Source: DAIQRJ01 sp963708795 | GTDB taxonomy: Bacteria > Actinomycetota > Actinomycetes > Propionibacteriales > DAIQRJ01 | Assembly (NCBI GenBank): GCA_963708795.1 | Contig: CAVPUH010000012.1 | Location: 409,063-473,062 of the forward strand | Direction of reading: 5' to 3' | Length of the DNA stretch: 64,000 nucleotides | Part shown: positions 35,657 through 45,084 of the stretch, in pieces | How positions within the stretch are numbered: position 1 is the first letter of the stretch | How the letters are laid out: every line of letters begins with the position of its first letter | Notes under the pieces: generated by a model | The model's database searches: none | What the model was told of the DNA's origin: nothing | The model's input: only the letters and a program-made list of their open reading frames with translations | Program-made: the position numbers and the translations under genes

Positions 35657-36865
35657 GTGCCCACCCCCGCGTCGCCGCTGCACGGAGCGCCCGTTCTCGG
35701 CATCGTCGGTGCGGGCCAGCTCGCCCGGATGATGGCCGCGCCGGCCCAGGCGATGGGCGTCTCGCTCCGGCTCCTGGCCGAGGCAGCGGACGGCTCCGCC
35801 GCCCAGGTGATCCCGGACCACGTCGTCGGCGACTACCGCGACCTCGACACCTTGCGGTCCTTCGCCGCGGGACTCGATGCCGTCACCTTCGACCACGAAC
35901 ACGTCCCGACCGCTCACCTGGAGGCGCTCGAGGCCGAGGGCATCCCCACCCGGCCCGGCCCCGGTGCGCTCGTCTACGCCCAGGACAAGCTGGCGATGCG
36001 GCGTCGGCTCGCACCCTCGATCGCCGACGGTGGGCTCGGACTCCCGTGTCCGGCGTTCGCCGAGGTGGCCGACGAAGCGGACGTGCTGGCCTTCGCCGGC
36101 GCCCATGGCTGGCCGGTGATCGTGAAGACCTCCCGCGGCGGTTACGACGGCAAGGGTGTGTGGAAGGTCGAGAGTCCCGAAGACCCGGCCCTGGCCGAGG
36201 CGGTCGCGACCGGCGCTGCGGCCGGCGTGGCCCTGCTGGCCGAGGAGTTCGTGGCGTTCGAGCGGGAGCTGTCGGCGCTGGCGGTCCGGTCGCCGTCGGG
36301 CCAGGCCGTCGCGTACCAGGTCGTCCAGTCCACCCAGCGCGACGGCGTCTGCTTCGAGGTGATCGCCCCCGCGCCCGACCTCGACGAGGATCTCGCCGTC
36401 CAGGCCCAGCGGATCGCCCTCACGGTGGCGCGAGATCTGGGCGTCACCGGCGTCCTGGCCGTCGAACTCTTCCAGGTGCGGCGCCCGGACGGGACCGCCG
36501 GGCTCCTGGTGAACGAGCTGGCGATGCGCCCGCACAACACCGGGCACTGGAGCATCGAGGGTGCTGTCACGAGCCAGTTCGAGAACCACGTGCGGGCCGT
36601 GCTCGACCTGCCGCTCGGCTCACCCCGGCAGCGTCAGCCGTGGACCGTGATGGTCAACCTCCTCGGCTCCGACCTGCCCGAACTCCACTCGGCCTTCCGG
36701 CACGTCTATGCCCGCGACCCGCGCCTCAAGGTCCACCTGTACGGCAAGGCCGTGAAGCCCGGGCGCAAGATCGGCCATGTCACCGCCTACGGCTCCGACC
36801 TCGACGAGGTCGTCGGCCGCGCCCGGCACGCCGCGTCCTACCTCGTGGGAGAGATCGATGAGTGA
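35657..36865 (+). CDS. purK: N5-carboxyaminoimidazole ribonucleotide synthase
   Basis: PurK uses ATP and bicarbonate to carboxylate AIR in purine synthesis. The 402-residue protein starts with VLGIVGAGQLARMMAAPAQA, has the ATP-grasp loop PVIVKTSRGGYDGKGVWKV, EEFVAFERELSALAVRS and the metal-binding NELAMRPHNTGHWSIEGAVT. It is intact. Its TGA overlaps the GTG of purE, so the two sequential enzymes are co-translated. The same pair occurs as Rv3276c-Rv3275c. Confidence 0.95.
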   Translation: MPTPASPLHGAPVLGIVGAGQLARMMAAPAQAMGVSLRLLAEAADGSAAQVIPDHVVGDYRDLDTLRSFAAGLDAVTFDHEHVPTAHLEALEAEGIPTRPGPGALVYAQDKLAMRRRLAPSIADGGLGLPCPAFAEVADEADVLAFAGAHGWPVIVKTSRGGYDGKGVWKVESPEDPALAEAVATGAAAGVALLAEEFVAFERELSALAVRSPSGQAVAYQVVQSTQRDGVCFEVIAPAPDLDEDLAVQAQRIALTVARDLGVTGVLAVELFQVRRPDGTAGLLVNELAMRPHNTGHWSIEGAVTSQFENHVRAVLDLPLGSPRQRQPWTVMVNLLGSDLPELHSAFRHVYARDPRLKVHLYGKAVKPGRKIGHVTAYGSDLDEVVGRARHAASYLVGEIDE

Positions 36866-37395
36866 GTCAGCACCGGAAGCTCGCGACTGTCCCGGTGGTC
36901 GGGATCGTCATGGGCTCGGATTCGGACTGGCCCGTCCTCGAAGCCGCCTCGGTGGCACTCGCCGAGTTCGACATCCCGCATGCCGTCGACGTCGTCTCGG
37001 CGCACCGGATGCCGCAGGAGATGCTCGACTACGGGCGGCATGCCGCCGACCGCGGGCTCCGGGTGCTCATCGCCGGCGCGGGCGGCGCGGCGCACCTGCC
37101 CGGGATGCTCGCCTCGGTCACGCCGCTCCCGGTGATCGGCGTCCCGGTGCCCCTGAAGTACCTCGACGGGATGGACTCGTTGCTCTCGATCGTCCAGATG
37201 CCGGCCGGCGTGCCGGTCGCGACGGTGTCGATCGCGGGCGCGCGCAACGCCGGGCTGTTGGCGGCGCGGATCCTCGCCAGCGGAACCGACGCCGACGCGC
37301 TGGCGCTCCGGGCGCGGATGGTGACGTTCCAGGGCGAGCTCGCCGAGGTGGCGCGCGCCAAGGGTGCGGCGCTGCGTGCGCACCGGGAGCGCTGA
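36862..37395 (+). CDS. purE: 5-(carboxyamino)imidazole ribonucleotide mutase
   Basis: PurE converts N5-CAIR to CAIR. The 177-residue protein shows the phosphate-binding loop VGIVMGSDSDWPVLEAA, the catalytic VVSAHRMPQEMLDYG, and the substrate loop AGAGGAAHLPGMLAS, all as in class I PurE. The start is the GTG at 36862 overlapping the purK stop (GTGA). The gene is intact and ends 3 bp before the convergent pabC stop. Confidence 0.95.
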   Translation: MSQHRKLATVPVVGIVMGSDSDWPVLEAASVALAEFDIPHAVDVVSAHRMPQEMLDYGRHAADRGLRVLIAGAGGAAHLPGMLASVTPLPVIGVPVPLKYLDGMDSLLSIVQMPAGVPVATVSIAGARNAGLLAARILASGTDADALALRARMVTFQGELAEVARAKGAALRAHRER

Positions 37396-37397
37396 GG

Positions 37398-38199
37398 TCA
37401 GGGATCCGGTCCCGCCGCCACCAGCGCCGACCACGACGCGGCGGCCGACCGGGTCAGTGGTCCGGGAACCTCCGCCAACGCGCGGCGGCCGATCCGAGCG
37501 ACCGGCTGGACGCCCCGCAGGCTGGACGTCAGGAACATCTCGTCGGCCGTGTCGAGAACGTCGAGCGGCATCGTCTGCTCGAACCCGATTCCCGCCTCGA
37601 GGAGCAACTCACGGGTGACGCCGGGGAGGCAGCCCGTCGCCAGCGGCGGCGTGGCCAAGACCCCACCGACCCCGACGAAGACGTTGGTCGCGGTGCCCTC
37701 GCACAGCTCACCCCGCGTGTTGCCCATCACCGCCTCGTCGAACCCCGCGCCCCGAGCCCACCGCAGGGCCACGGCATTCTCGGCGTAGGACGTCGACTTG
37801 ACCCCCGCGAGCGGCGACCAATCGTTGCGCACCCACGGACTGATCGCGACGGCTGCCGTGGCCGCCGCCGGCGCGGTCGCCGACGCCGTCACCAGCAGGG
37901 TCGCCGAGCCGGTCACGGTGATCCGCAGGCGCCCGGCCGGCTCGGCGTACGCATCGAGCACAGCCTCGACAGCGGTGACCAGCCGGTCCGGAGGGGGTCC
38001 GTCGATGCCGGCGCGAACGCAGGCTTCCCGCAGCCGGCGCAGGTGCCGGCCGAGAGCGAACGCCGCCGGTCGCCCGGTGACGCCGGCGACGATCGCGAGC
38101 GTCTCGAACACCCCGTCGCCCGACCAACAGCCCGACATCGGTGACCGGGACACTCGCGACGGTCTCGTCCACGAGGTCGCCGTCACACCACACGATCAC
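37398..38199 (-). CDS. pabC: aminodeoxychorismate lyase (class IV aminotransferase fold), frameshifted
   Basis: A PLP enzyme of the branched-chain aminotransferase fold; next to pabB it most likely makes 4-aminobenzoate from aminodeoxychorismate for folate. Present are GDGVFETLAIVAG, the PLP-lysine region GVKSTSYAENAVALRWA, EAVMGNTRGELCEGTATNVFV and LPGVTRELLLEAGI. One frameshift near 38125 separates the N-terminal VIVWCDGDLVDETVASVPVTD from the rest. The GTG 38199 overlaps the pabB stop (GTGA). Confidence 0.85.
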
Positions 38200-39260
38200 G
38201 CCGAGCCCGCCCGCGGTGGCGCCGACGCGAGGGCCACCAGCCGCCGCGCCTTCAGCTCGGTCTCGGCCCACTCGCCCGCCGGGTCGGACCCCCAGGTGAT
38301 CCCGCCACCGGTGCCGAAGTGCAGCATGCCGTCATCGAACCAGAACGTCCTGATGGCGACGTTCAACTCGCCCTCGTCGCGGTCCGCATCGACCCAGCCG
38401 ATCGCTCCGCAGTACGGGCCGCGCGGCACTGGTTCGAGTTCGGTGATGAATCTGCGGGCGGCGTCCTTCGGAGCGCCGGTGATCGAGCCCGCGGGAAACG
38501 TCGCCGCGAGCAGGTCCGCCCAGCCGATCCCCGGGCGGAGCTCTCCCCTGATCGTCGACACGAGATGGAACAGGCCCGGGTGCGGCTCGACGGCTGTGAG
38601 CGCGGTGACGACGACCGATCCGTCCGTGCACACCTGCGCCAGGTCGTTGCGGACGAGATCGACGATCATGACGTTCTCGGCGACGTCCTTGGCGAGGAAC
38701 CCGTCCACCGTCGCGGCCGTGCCCTTGATCGGCGCCGACTCCACCGTCGCGCCGAGACGGCGGAGGAACAGCTCCGGCGACGCGGACGCGACGTGGACGC
38801 CGTGCGACGGAAGGTGCACCACCGCGCTGAACGGAGCCGGGTTGCCCTCCGCCAGCGCGGCACCGAGGGCCGCCACGTCGGCGTCCACAGGCAACGGCGA
38901 CGACATCCGCCGGGTCAGGTTCACCTGGTACACGTCCCCGCGGCCGATCGCCGTGCGGATCGCCTCGACGCCGGCGACGAACCCGGTCTCGTCGAGCGAG
39001 GTCCGCCAACTCGCGATCGGAGGTCCCTGCCAGGCCCGGCCGCGCCATCGCGGGGACGGGCGGACGTGCGCGAACCGCGCGAACACGGGCGCCGAGTCGT
39101 ACGGCATCACGACCGCCCACGACCCGCTCGAGTCCAGGCAGGCCGGGTCGTCGGTGACGTCGGCGAGTCCGGTGAGGAGCCGTCCGCCGACGACCGCGTA
39201 CGACCCCGACCCCGTCAGGGCCGGCCGATGCCGCGGTAAGTCCAGCCGGCCGAGCGCCAC
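38196..39260 (-). CDS. pabB: aminodeoxychorismate synthase component I
   Basis: PabB makes aminodeoxychorismate from chorismate and ammonia. Catalytic features: GDVYQVNLTRRMSS, PELFLRR, the active-site Lys in SAPIKGTAATVDG, VDLVRNDLAQVC and FPAGSITGAPKDAA. No glutaminase domain is fused and none (pabA) is nearby. The protein is compact, about 340 residues. GTG 39260 is the nearest conventional start and overlaps the 3' end of the UDP-glucose dehydrogenase gene by 46 bp; a CTG at 39218, giving SGSYAVVGGRLL near the N-terminus and a CTGA overlap, may be the real start. Confidence 0.85.
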   Translation of the reverse strand: MALGRLDLPRHRPALTGSGSYAVVGGRLLTGLADVTDDPACLDSSGSWAVVMPYDSAPVFARFAHVRPSPRWRGRAWQGPPIASWRTSLDETGFVAGVEAIRTAIGRGDVYQVNLTRRMSSPLPVDADVAALGAALAEGNPAPFSAVVHLPSHGVHVASASPELFLRRLGATVESAPIKGTAATVDGFLAKDVAENVMIVDLVRNDLAQVCTDGSVVVTALTAVEPHPGLFHLVSTIRGELRPGIGWADLLAATFPAGSITGAPKDAARRFITELEPVPRGPYCGAIGWVDADRDEGELNVAIRTFWFDDGMLHFGTGGGITWGSDPAGEWAETELKARRLVALASAPPRAGSA

Positions 39261-40546
39261 GCCACCGGGTCGAGCAGGTTCCGGCCGTCGAGCATGACGG
39301 GCCGCTCGACCACATCGATCAGCCGGGTGGGGTCGAGGTCGCGGAACTGCGGCCACTGCGTTCCGAGGACGACGAGTTCGGCGCCGGTACAGGCCTCGTC
39401 GACGGAGTCGGCGTAGCCCAGCGTCGGCCAGGTCGCTCTCGCGTTGCCCATCGCCTGGGGGTCGTAGACGACGACCTGCGCGCCGTGCAGGTGCAGCTCA
39501 CCGGCGACGGCCAGCGCCGGACTGTCGCGGATGTCGTCCGAGGCGGGTTTGAACGCGGCACCGAGGACGGCCACCCGGCGGCCGGACACCGATCCGCCCA
39601 GCAACTCGCCGGCCAGCTCGACCGCCCGCGCCCGCCGGTGCGTGTTGATCGCCTCGACCTCCCGCAGGAACGACAAGGCCTCGCCCACGCCGAGCTCGCC
39701 GGCGCGAGCCATGAACGCCCGCACGTCCTTGGGCAGGCAGCCGCCGCCGTAGCCGATGCCCGCATCGAGGAAGCGGCGGCCGATGCGCTCGTCCGCGCCG
39801 ATGGCGTCGGCGAGGACCGTGACGTCGGCACCGGTCGCGTCGCAGAGGTCGGCCATCGCGTTGATGAAGGAGATCTTCGTGACCAGGAAGGAGTTCGCGG
39901 CCGTCTTGACCAGCTCGGAGGTGGCGAAGTCGGTGACGAACACCCGGCTGCCCTCGTCGATCGGCCGGCGGTAGATCTCCCGTAACACCTTCTCCGCCTC
40001 GGCATTCGGCTCCTCGCCGGTGCGGTTGAGGCCGAGCACGATGCGGTCGGGGTGCAGCGTGTCGTGCAGCGCGTTGCCTTCCCGGAGGAACTCGGGGTTG
40101 AACGCGTAGTCGACGTGCACGCCGGGCGGTGTCAGGGTGCTGATGATGTCGAGGACGTCGAGCGAGGTACCGACCGGCACAGTGGATTTCAGGACGACCA
40201 GCGTGTCATCCCGCAGGCGCGGAATCAGCCTGCTGATCGCGGTGTGCACCTGCCGGAGGTCGGCGGTTCCCTCGCTGTCGCGCTGCGGGGTGCCGACGCA
40301 TACGAACACGACGTCGCCGAACGCCGCCGCCTCGTCCTCCGAGCCCGTGAACCGGAGCCGGCCGCTGTCGGTGTGCCGGGTCAGTGGCTCGTCGAGGCCG
40401 GGTTCGAAGATCGGCGCGCGGCCGCTCGAGAGGAGTGCGACCTTGGCCGGGTCGATGTCGAAGCCGAGGACGTCGAAGCCGAACTCCGCCATGCCCACGG
40501 CGTGTGAGGCGCCCAGGTAGTTGGTGCCGACGACGGTGATGCGCAC
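39215..40546 (-). CDS. UDP-glucose 6-dehydrogenase family
   Basis: A 443-residue nucleotide-sugar dehydrogenase oxidising UDP-glucose (or a similar sugar) to the uronic acid for surface glycans. The NAD loop reads VVGTNYLGASHAVGMAEFG, a variant of GxGYxG. VFVCVGTPQ, NPEFLREGNALHD and the catalytic Cys in GIGYGGGCLPKDVRAF are present. The start is GTG 40546, because TAGGGT ends 7 nt upstream; the earlier GTG at 40555 lies inside that box. Intact. It may supply uronate to the polymer cluster at 42-53 kb. Confidence 0.88.
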   Translation of the reverse strand: MRITVVGTNYLGASHAVGMAEFGFDVLGFDIDPAKVALLSSGRAPIFEPGLDEPLTRHTDSGRLRFTGSEDEAAAFGDVVFVCVGTPQRDSEGTADLRQVHTAISRLIPRLRDDTLVVLKSTVPVGTSLDVLDIISTLTPPGVHVDYAFNPEFLREGNALHDTLHPDRIVLGLNRTGEEPNAEAEKVLREIYRRPIDEGSRVFVTDFATSELVKTAANSFLVTKISFINAMADLCDATGADVTVLADAIGADERIGRRFLDAGIGYGGGCLPKDVRAFMARAGELGVGEALSFLREVEAINTHRRARAVELAGELLGGSVSGRRVAVLGAAFKPASDDIRDSPALAVAGELHLHGAQVVVYDPQAMGNARATWPTLGYADSVDEACTGAELVVLGTQWPQFRDLDPTRLIDVVERPVMLDGRNLLDPVAWRSAGWTYRGIGRP

Positions 40547-40553
40547 GGCCCGC

Positions 40554-40606
40554 ACCCTACCGGCCGCCGCCGCTGAGGACCGGTTCGGCGACCTGCGGCG
40601 TACGCT
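40554..40606. promoter_or_regulatory. divergent leaderless promoters of UDP-glucose dehydrogenase and acyl-CoA dehydrogenase
   Basis: TAGGGT on the minus strand (40559-40554, 7 nt before GTG 40546) and TACGCT on the plus strand (40601-40606, 8 nt before ATG 40615). Confidence 0.5.
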
Positions 40607-40614
40607 CCGAGACC

Positions 40615-41763
40615 ATGGACGTTCCGGTCTATGCCCTGCCCGAGGAACACCTCGCGGTCCGGGCCGCCGTCCGCGAACTGTGCGACGAGCGGGTCGCCCC
40701 GAACGCAGCCGAGGTCGACGAGAAGGCGCAGTTCCCGCAGGCCTCCTACGATGCGTTGCGCGCCGCGGACTTCCACGCGCCGCACATCCCCGAGCAATAC
40801 GGCGGAGCCGGCGCCGATGCCCTCATGACGGCGATCGTCATCGAGGAGATCGCCCGGGCCTGCGCGTCGACGTCGCTCGTCCCGTCGGTGAACAAGCTCG
40901 GGACGATGCCCTTGCTGCTCGTGGGCACCGAGGACCAGAAGCGGCGCTACCTGCCGCCGGTGGCCCGCGGCGACTCGATGTTCAGTTACTGCCTGTCCGA
41001 GCCGGAGGCCGGGTCGGACGCCGGCGCGATGACCACCCGGGCAGTACGGGACGGCGACGGGTGGCGCCTTCGCGGGACGAAGCGCTGGATCACCAACGCC
41101 GGTGTGAGCGACTTCTACACGGTCTTCGCGAGCACCGACCCGAGCGCCGGGTCACACGGCATCTCGGCCTTCATCGTCGAACGCAGCGACGAAGGTCTGA
41201 GCTTCGGTGCCCCCGAGCACAAGCTCGGCATCAAGGGATCGCCCACCTGCGAGGTCTACCTGGATGACGTATGGCTTCCGGCCGACCGGCTGGTCGGCGA
41301 GGAGGGCAGCGGATTCAAGCTGGCGCTCCGCACCCTCGACCACACCCGGGTGACGATCGCGGCCCAGGCCGTCGGGATTGCTTCCGGCGCCCTCGACTAC
41401 GCCACCGGCTACCTCAAACAGCGGCGCCAGTTCGGGCACGCGCTCGCGGACTTCCAGGGCCTGCAGTTCATGCTCGCAGACGCGGCCATGCAGGTCACCG
41501 CGGCGCGGGAACTCACCTACGTCGCCGCCGGCAAGTCCGAGCGCGACGACCCGGACCTCACCTATTACGGTGCCGCGGCCAAATGCTTCGCCTCCGACGT
41601 CGCGATGAAGGTCACGACCGACGCCGTGCAGCTGCTCGGCGGCTACGGGTACACCCGCGACTATCCGGTGGAGCGGATGATGCGGGACGCGAAGATCACG
41701 CAGATCTACGAGGGCACGAACCAGATCCAGCGGGTCGTGATGGCACGGCACCTGCTGGCGTGA
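40615..41763 (+). CDS. fadE25: acyl-CoA dehydrogenase (FadE25-like)
   Basis: A 382-residue FAD-dependent acyl-CoA dehydrogenase of fatty-acid or branched-chain degradation. It shows FSYCLSEPEAGSDAGAMTTR, WITNAG, RRQFGHALADFQGLQFMLAD, LLGGYGYTRDYPVERMMRDA, and the catalytic Glu in KITQIYEGTNQIQRV. It is intact and lies, as does Rv3274c fadE25, near purE. The TACGCT box 8 nt before ATG 40615 supports the start. It converges on an LCP gene. Confidence 0.92.
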   Translation: MDVPVYALPEEHLAVRAAVRELCDERVAPNAAEVDEKAQFPQASYDALRAADFHAPHIPEQYGGAGADALMTAIVIEEIARACASTSLVPSVNKLGTMPLLLVGTEDQKRRYLPPVARGDSMFSYCLSEPEAGSDAGAMTTRAVRDGDGWRLRGTKRWITNAGVSDFYTVFASTDPSAGSHGISAFIVERSDEGLSFGAPEHKLGIKGSPTCEVYLDDVWLPADRLVGEEGSGFKLALRTLDHTRVTIAAQAVGIASGALDYATGYLKQRRQFGHALADFQGLQFMLADAAMQVTAARELTYVAAGKSERDDPDLTYYGAAAKCFASDVAMKVTTDAVQLLGGYGYTRDYPVERMMRDAKITQIYEGTNQIQRVVMARHLLA

Positions 41764-41876
41764 GCCCGGTTCGTGGGGCCGAGCGCCGGACGGGCTCGAC
41801 TGGTCGTGGCTTCGCGCGCTCCCGGCGTGTCGCGGGTGGACGCGCCCACTCGACCACGGGCCGGTGGCCCACCGGG

Positions 41877-43154
41877 TCAGTTCTGCTCGAGCTTCTTGAA
41901 GAACGCGACGGCCTTGTCGTGATCCCACAACACCGACGATCCGGCCGAGGTCTGATAGCTGGCGTCGGCGATCGGCACCGTGGTCGTCGTGCCGCTTCCC
42001 GACGAGACCGCCTTCATGCCCTTGGCGAACGACACCATGTCCGGTAGCGAGGTCTTCTCCCCGATGGACAGCGAGTTCGCGCCCGAGCTGAACAACCCGT
42101 AGTACCGCCACGGCAGCAAGGTCGCGGGTGAGAGGGCCTTCTGCGTGATCGCGGCGAGCAGCTGCCGCTGGTGGTCGACCCGGTCGAGGTCGCCCTTCGC
42201 CTGGCTGTGCCGCGCCCGGACGAACCCGAGCGCCTGGGTGCCGTCGAGCTGCTGGCAGCCGGCCTGGAGGTTGATGTGCGCGTCCTTGTCCTTCATCGGC
42301 TTGGCCAGGCACATGGAGACGCCGCCGACCGAGTCGACGACGTCGACGAAGCCGCCGAATCCGACCTCGATGTAGCCGTCGACGTGCAGCCCGGTCGCGA
42401 GCTCGACGGTCTTCACGAGCAGCGTCGGGCCGCCGAAGGCGAAGGCGGCGTTGATCTTGTGGCGACCGTGACCCGGAACGGAGACGTAGGAGTCGCGAGG
42501 AAGGGAGACGAGCGTCGGTTTCCCGTCCGCCGGCATGTGCAACAGCATGATGCTGTCGGTGCGCTGGCCGGCCGCCGTCCCGGTGCCGAGTTTCTTGCGC
42601 TCGGCGGCGCTGAGGTCGGAACGCTTGTCGGAGCCGACCACGAGGAAGTTCTTCCCCGAGGTCGCCGCGCTCGACTGCTCGGCCTTGACCCGGCCGACGT
42701 GGCTCCAGGCCCAGATGGGCGTGATGACGTAGAACGCGAGCAGTGCGGCGATCAGGACGACGACGATGCGGCGGACGAGCCGGGCTCGGCTCTGACGTGG
42801 TCCGGCCGGCGCCGGCGCAGAGCCGGCCGGGCGCGAGCCCGGGGGCGGCGAGCCGGGCGGAGGTGAGCCGGCTCGCGAGCTTCGCACGGGACCGGTCGTA
42901 CGCGGGTTCTGCGGTCCGGGCGGCGCCACCGCGGTGTCCACCGCTGATCCGGTCGAGCCGGCGCGCGTGGGCATCATCCGCGTGGTGGCCGTGGTGGTGG
43001 CCACGCGGTGCGGGATCGCCTGGGTCGCGGCGTCGGCCGGATCCACCGGACTGTCCTGCGGCTCACTCGAGCGCGGGGAGGCGGGAGCGGAGTCGTCGAA
43101 GAGCCACGCATAGTCCTCGGACCCACCGCCGCGACGGTTGTCCCGATCGGACAT
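41877..43154 (-). CDS. LytR-CpsA-Psr (LCP) family cell-wall polymer ligase
   Basis: A 425-residue LCP protein that attaches polyprenyl-linked glycopolymers to peptidoglycan. It has a Pro/Ser-rich cytoplasmic N-terminus (about 125 residues), one transmembrane helix (IVVVLIAALLAFYVITPIWA), then the LCP core: NFLVVGSDKR, GQRTDSIMLLHMP, TLVSLPRDSYVSVPG, KINAAFAFGG and RARHSQAKGDLDRVDHQRQ with the catalytic Arg/Asp set. The start ATG 43154 follows GGAAGGAA. Corresponds in place to Rv3267. Intact. A short CCGGTGG/CCACCGG dyad at 41861-41875 separates it from the convergent dehydrogenase. Confidence 0.9.
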   Translation of the reverse strand: MSDRDNRRGGGSEDYAWLFDDSAPASPRSSEPQDSPVDPADAATQAIPHRVATTTATTRMMPTRAGSTGSAVDTAVAPPGPQNPRTTGPVRSSRAGSPPPGSPPPGSRPAGSAPAPAGPRQSRARLVRRIVVVLIAALLAFYVITPIWAWSHVGRVKAEQSSAATSGKNFLVVGSDKRSDLSAAERKKLGTGTAAGQRTDSIMLLHMPADGKPTLVSLPRDSYVSVPGHGRHKINAAFAFGGPTLLVKTVELATGLHVDGYIEVGFGGFVDVVDSVGGVSMCLAKPMKDKDAHINLQAGCQQLDGTQALGFVRARHSQAKGDLDRVDHQRQLLAAITQKALSPATLLPWRYYGLFSSGANSLSIGEKTSLPDMVSFAKGMKAVSSGSGTTTTVPIADASYQTSAGSSVLWDHDKAVAFFKKLEQN

Positions 43155-43532
43155 GACTGGTTCCTTCCTTCGTCGGCACCGCCCCGGATGGGAGCGCCGT
43201 CAGTGTTCCGGTCCGCGAACGAACAGGCTAACGCCGGAGCCTCGGGGCCCGGATGAGGCGGAACGTGTCGCGCGCCGCGGCCGAAGCCGTTCGCGCCACC
43301 GTCCCGTCCGGCTTCCTGACGCCGCCGCCGCCCTGATTGTTGGGTGCGAGGGCTCGGCGGCTCCCGATTGCCACCGACCTCGACACATTGCGGCTACTCG
43401 GCGTGGCGAGTCGGGTCTACGGGTTCGGCTCCGGATACTGAGGGCGTCCCACGGGACCCGGGCACGTGGCTTCCCCCGCTGACGCTGCAATGCGTCGCCG
43501 CCGCGTGCGCGTCCGGAAAGGACTGCTCCTGC
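43155..43532. other. 378-bp divergent intergenic region between the two LCP genes
   Basis: The region separates two divergent LCP genes. On the minus strand TAGCCT near 43232-43227 could serve the left gene with a leader of about 65 nt and a good ribosome binding site. On the plus strand the right gene has GGAAAGGA at 43514-43521, 11 nt before its ATG. A small GTCCC-AC-GGGAC dyad lies near 43445. G+C is slightly lower than in flanking genes. No reading frame with coding character is seen. Confidence 0.4.
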
Positions 43533-45050
43533 ATGCCTCATCGCGCTGCGTCGGATCGTGAGGGCACCACACGTGCACCACATCAGCCACCGGGTGAGCC
43601 CAACAGCCCGTCTTGGGCACGATCGGGGCGGGTCCGTTTTCGCCGAGCCGTGACCCTCCTGGTCCTCACTCTCGTTGTTCCGGGCTCAGCCCAGTACATC
43701 GCGGGGAACAAGCAGGTCGGTCGCTGGGCGATGCGCTGCTGGCTGGCAATCGTTGGTGCGGTCGCGCTCCTCGCCCTGGTAGCTCTCGTCCACTCGGCCT
43801 CGATCGTCCGGATGGCGAGTAGTACGGGCTTCCTGGGGTTCACGCGGGCACTGTGCATCCTCGTCGCGCTCGGCTGGCTCGGTCTCTTCGTCGATGCGTG
43901 GAGGCTCGGCGCACCGATGGGTCTCCTGCGCAAACACCGGATCACCGCCACCGGCCTGGCCGCCGCGTTCTCGGTGTTCACCGCGACCACCTTGCTCGTC
44001 TCGTCGCACTACGTCGCGGTGGCGAGCACGTCGCTCGACTCGATCTTCACGAACCACGTCACGTCCAAGCCGGTCGCCGGCCGTTTCAACGTGCTGCTCC
44101 TCGGCGGCGACGCCGGTGCCGACCGCGTCGGGCTCCGACCCGACAGCATCACGCTCGCCTCCATCGATGCGAACACCGGCGCCACCGTGCTGTTCTCGCT
44201 CCCGCGCAACTTGATGAAGGTGCCGTTCGCACCGGGCAGCGTCATGGCCCAGCAGTTCCCGAACGGGTTCGACTGCGGCTCGGACTGCCTCCTCAACGCC
44301 GTGTACACGTGGGGGAGCGACCATCAGAAGCTGTGGCCCGAGGGTACGGACGCCGGCCTGGACGCCACCCGGTCGGCGGTCGAAGGCGTGACCGGACTGC
44401 ACGTGAACTATTACGCAATGGTCGACATGGCCGGGTTCGCCGACCTCGTCAACGCCGTCGGCGGGATCGACGTCGAACGTGAAGCACGCACTCCCGATCG
44501 GACCCGAAGGACGCGCCGACGTCGTGGATCACCACGGGCGAGCATCATCTCGGCGGGCAGCAGGCGCTCTGGTACGCGCGGTCGCGAGCGAACACGAGCG
44601 ACTACGACCGGGTCGCCCGGCAGAAGTGCGTGATGTCGGCCATGCTGAACCAGTTGAATCCGACGACCGTGCTCAGCAAGTTCCAGGACATCGCGCAGGC
44701 GGGAACGCAGATCGTCTCGACGGACATCCCAGCGAGTGAAGCTGTCCACGTTTCTCACGCTCGCCCGGCAGGCCAAGTCGCAGAAGATCCGAAGTGTCGC
44801 GTTCGTTCCTCCCGTTGGTGGTCACGGCGAATCCCGGACTTCGAGCTCATCCGCTCCAAGGTGACGAGCTCGATCGCCGCGTCCGCGCCGAGCGCCGAGA
44901 CGACCACTCCTGCGTCGTCTCCGAAGGCCAAGGTCACGGCGACAGGCACATGCGAAAGTCATCTCGAAGACACGACCGGCGGAATCGGGTCTGGCCGGCA
45001 ACCCGGCCGCCGAGACCGACGACCTCACCGCTGTCTGCTCCGCCGGCTGA
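43533..45050 (+). CDS. second LCP-family protein with multi-helix N-terminus, multiply frameshifted
   Basis: This protein of about 500 residues has an N-terminal membrane region with four or five helices (VTLLVLTLVVPGSAQYIAG, CWLAIVGAVALLALVALV, TRALCILVALGWLGLFVDAW, TGLAAAFSVFTATTLLVSS), unlike the single-helix left paralogue. The LCP core follows: FNVLLLGGDAG, GLRPDSITLASIDANTGATV, LFSLPRNLMKVP, AVEGVTGLHVNYYAMVDMAG. Four or more frameshifts after 44480 break the remainder, where ALWYARSRANTSDYDRVARQ carries the catalytic Arg residues. The stop at 45050 follows DDLTAVCSAG. The start ATG 43533 has an AAGGA ribosome binding site. Confidence 0.8.
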
Positions 45051-45084
45051 CCCGCTCGCCGTGGATTCTGCTTGACTGGTCGGG

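Noticed and set aside
41861..41875. CCGGTGG-C-CCACCGG as a firm bidirectional terminator
   Set aside because: The realistic stem is only 5-6 bp with no U-tract and touches the LCP stop; too weak to list.
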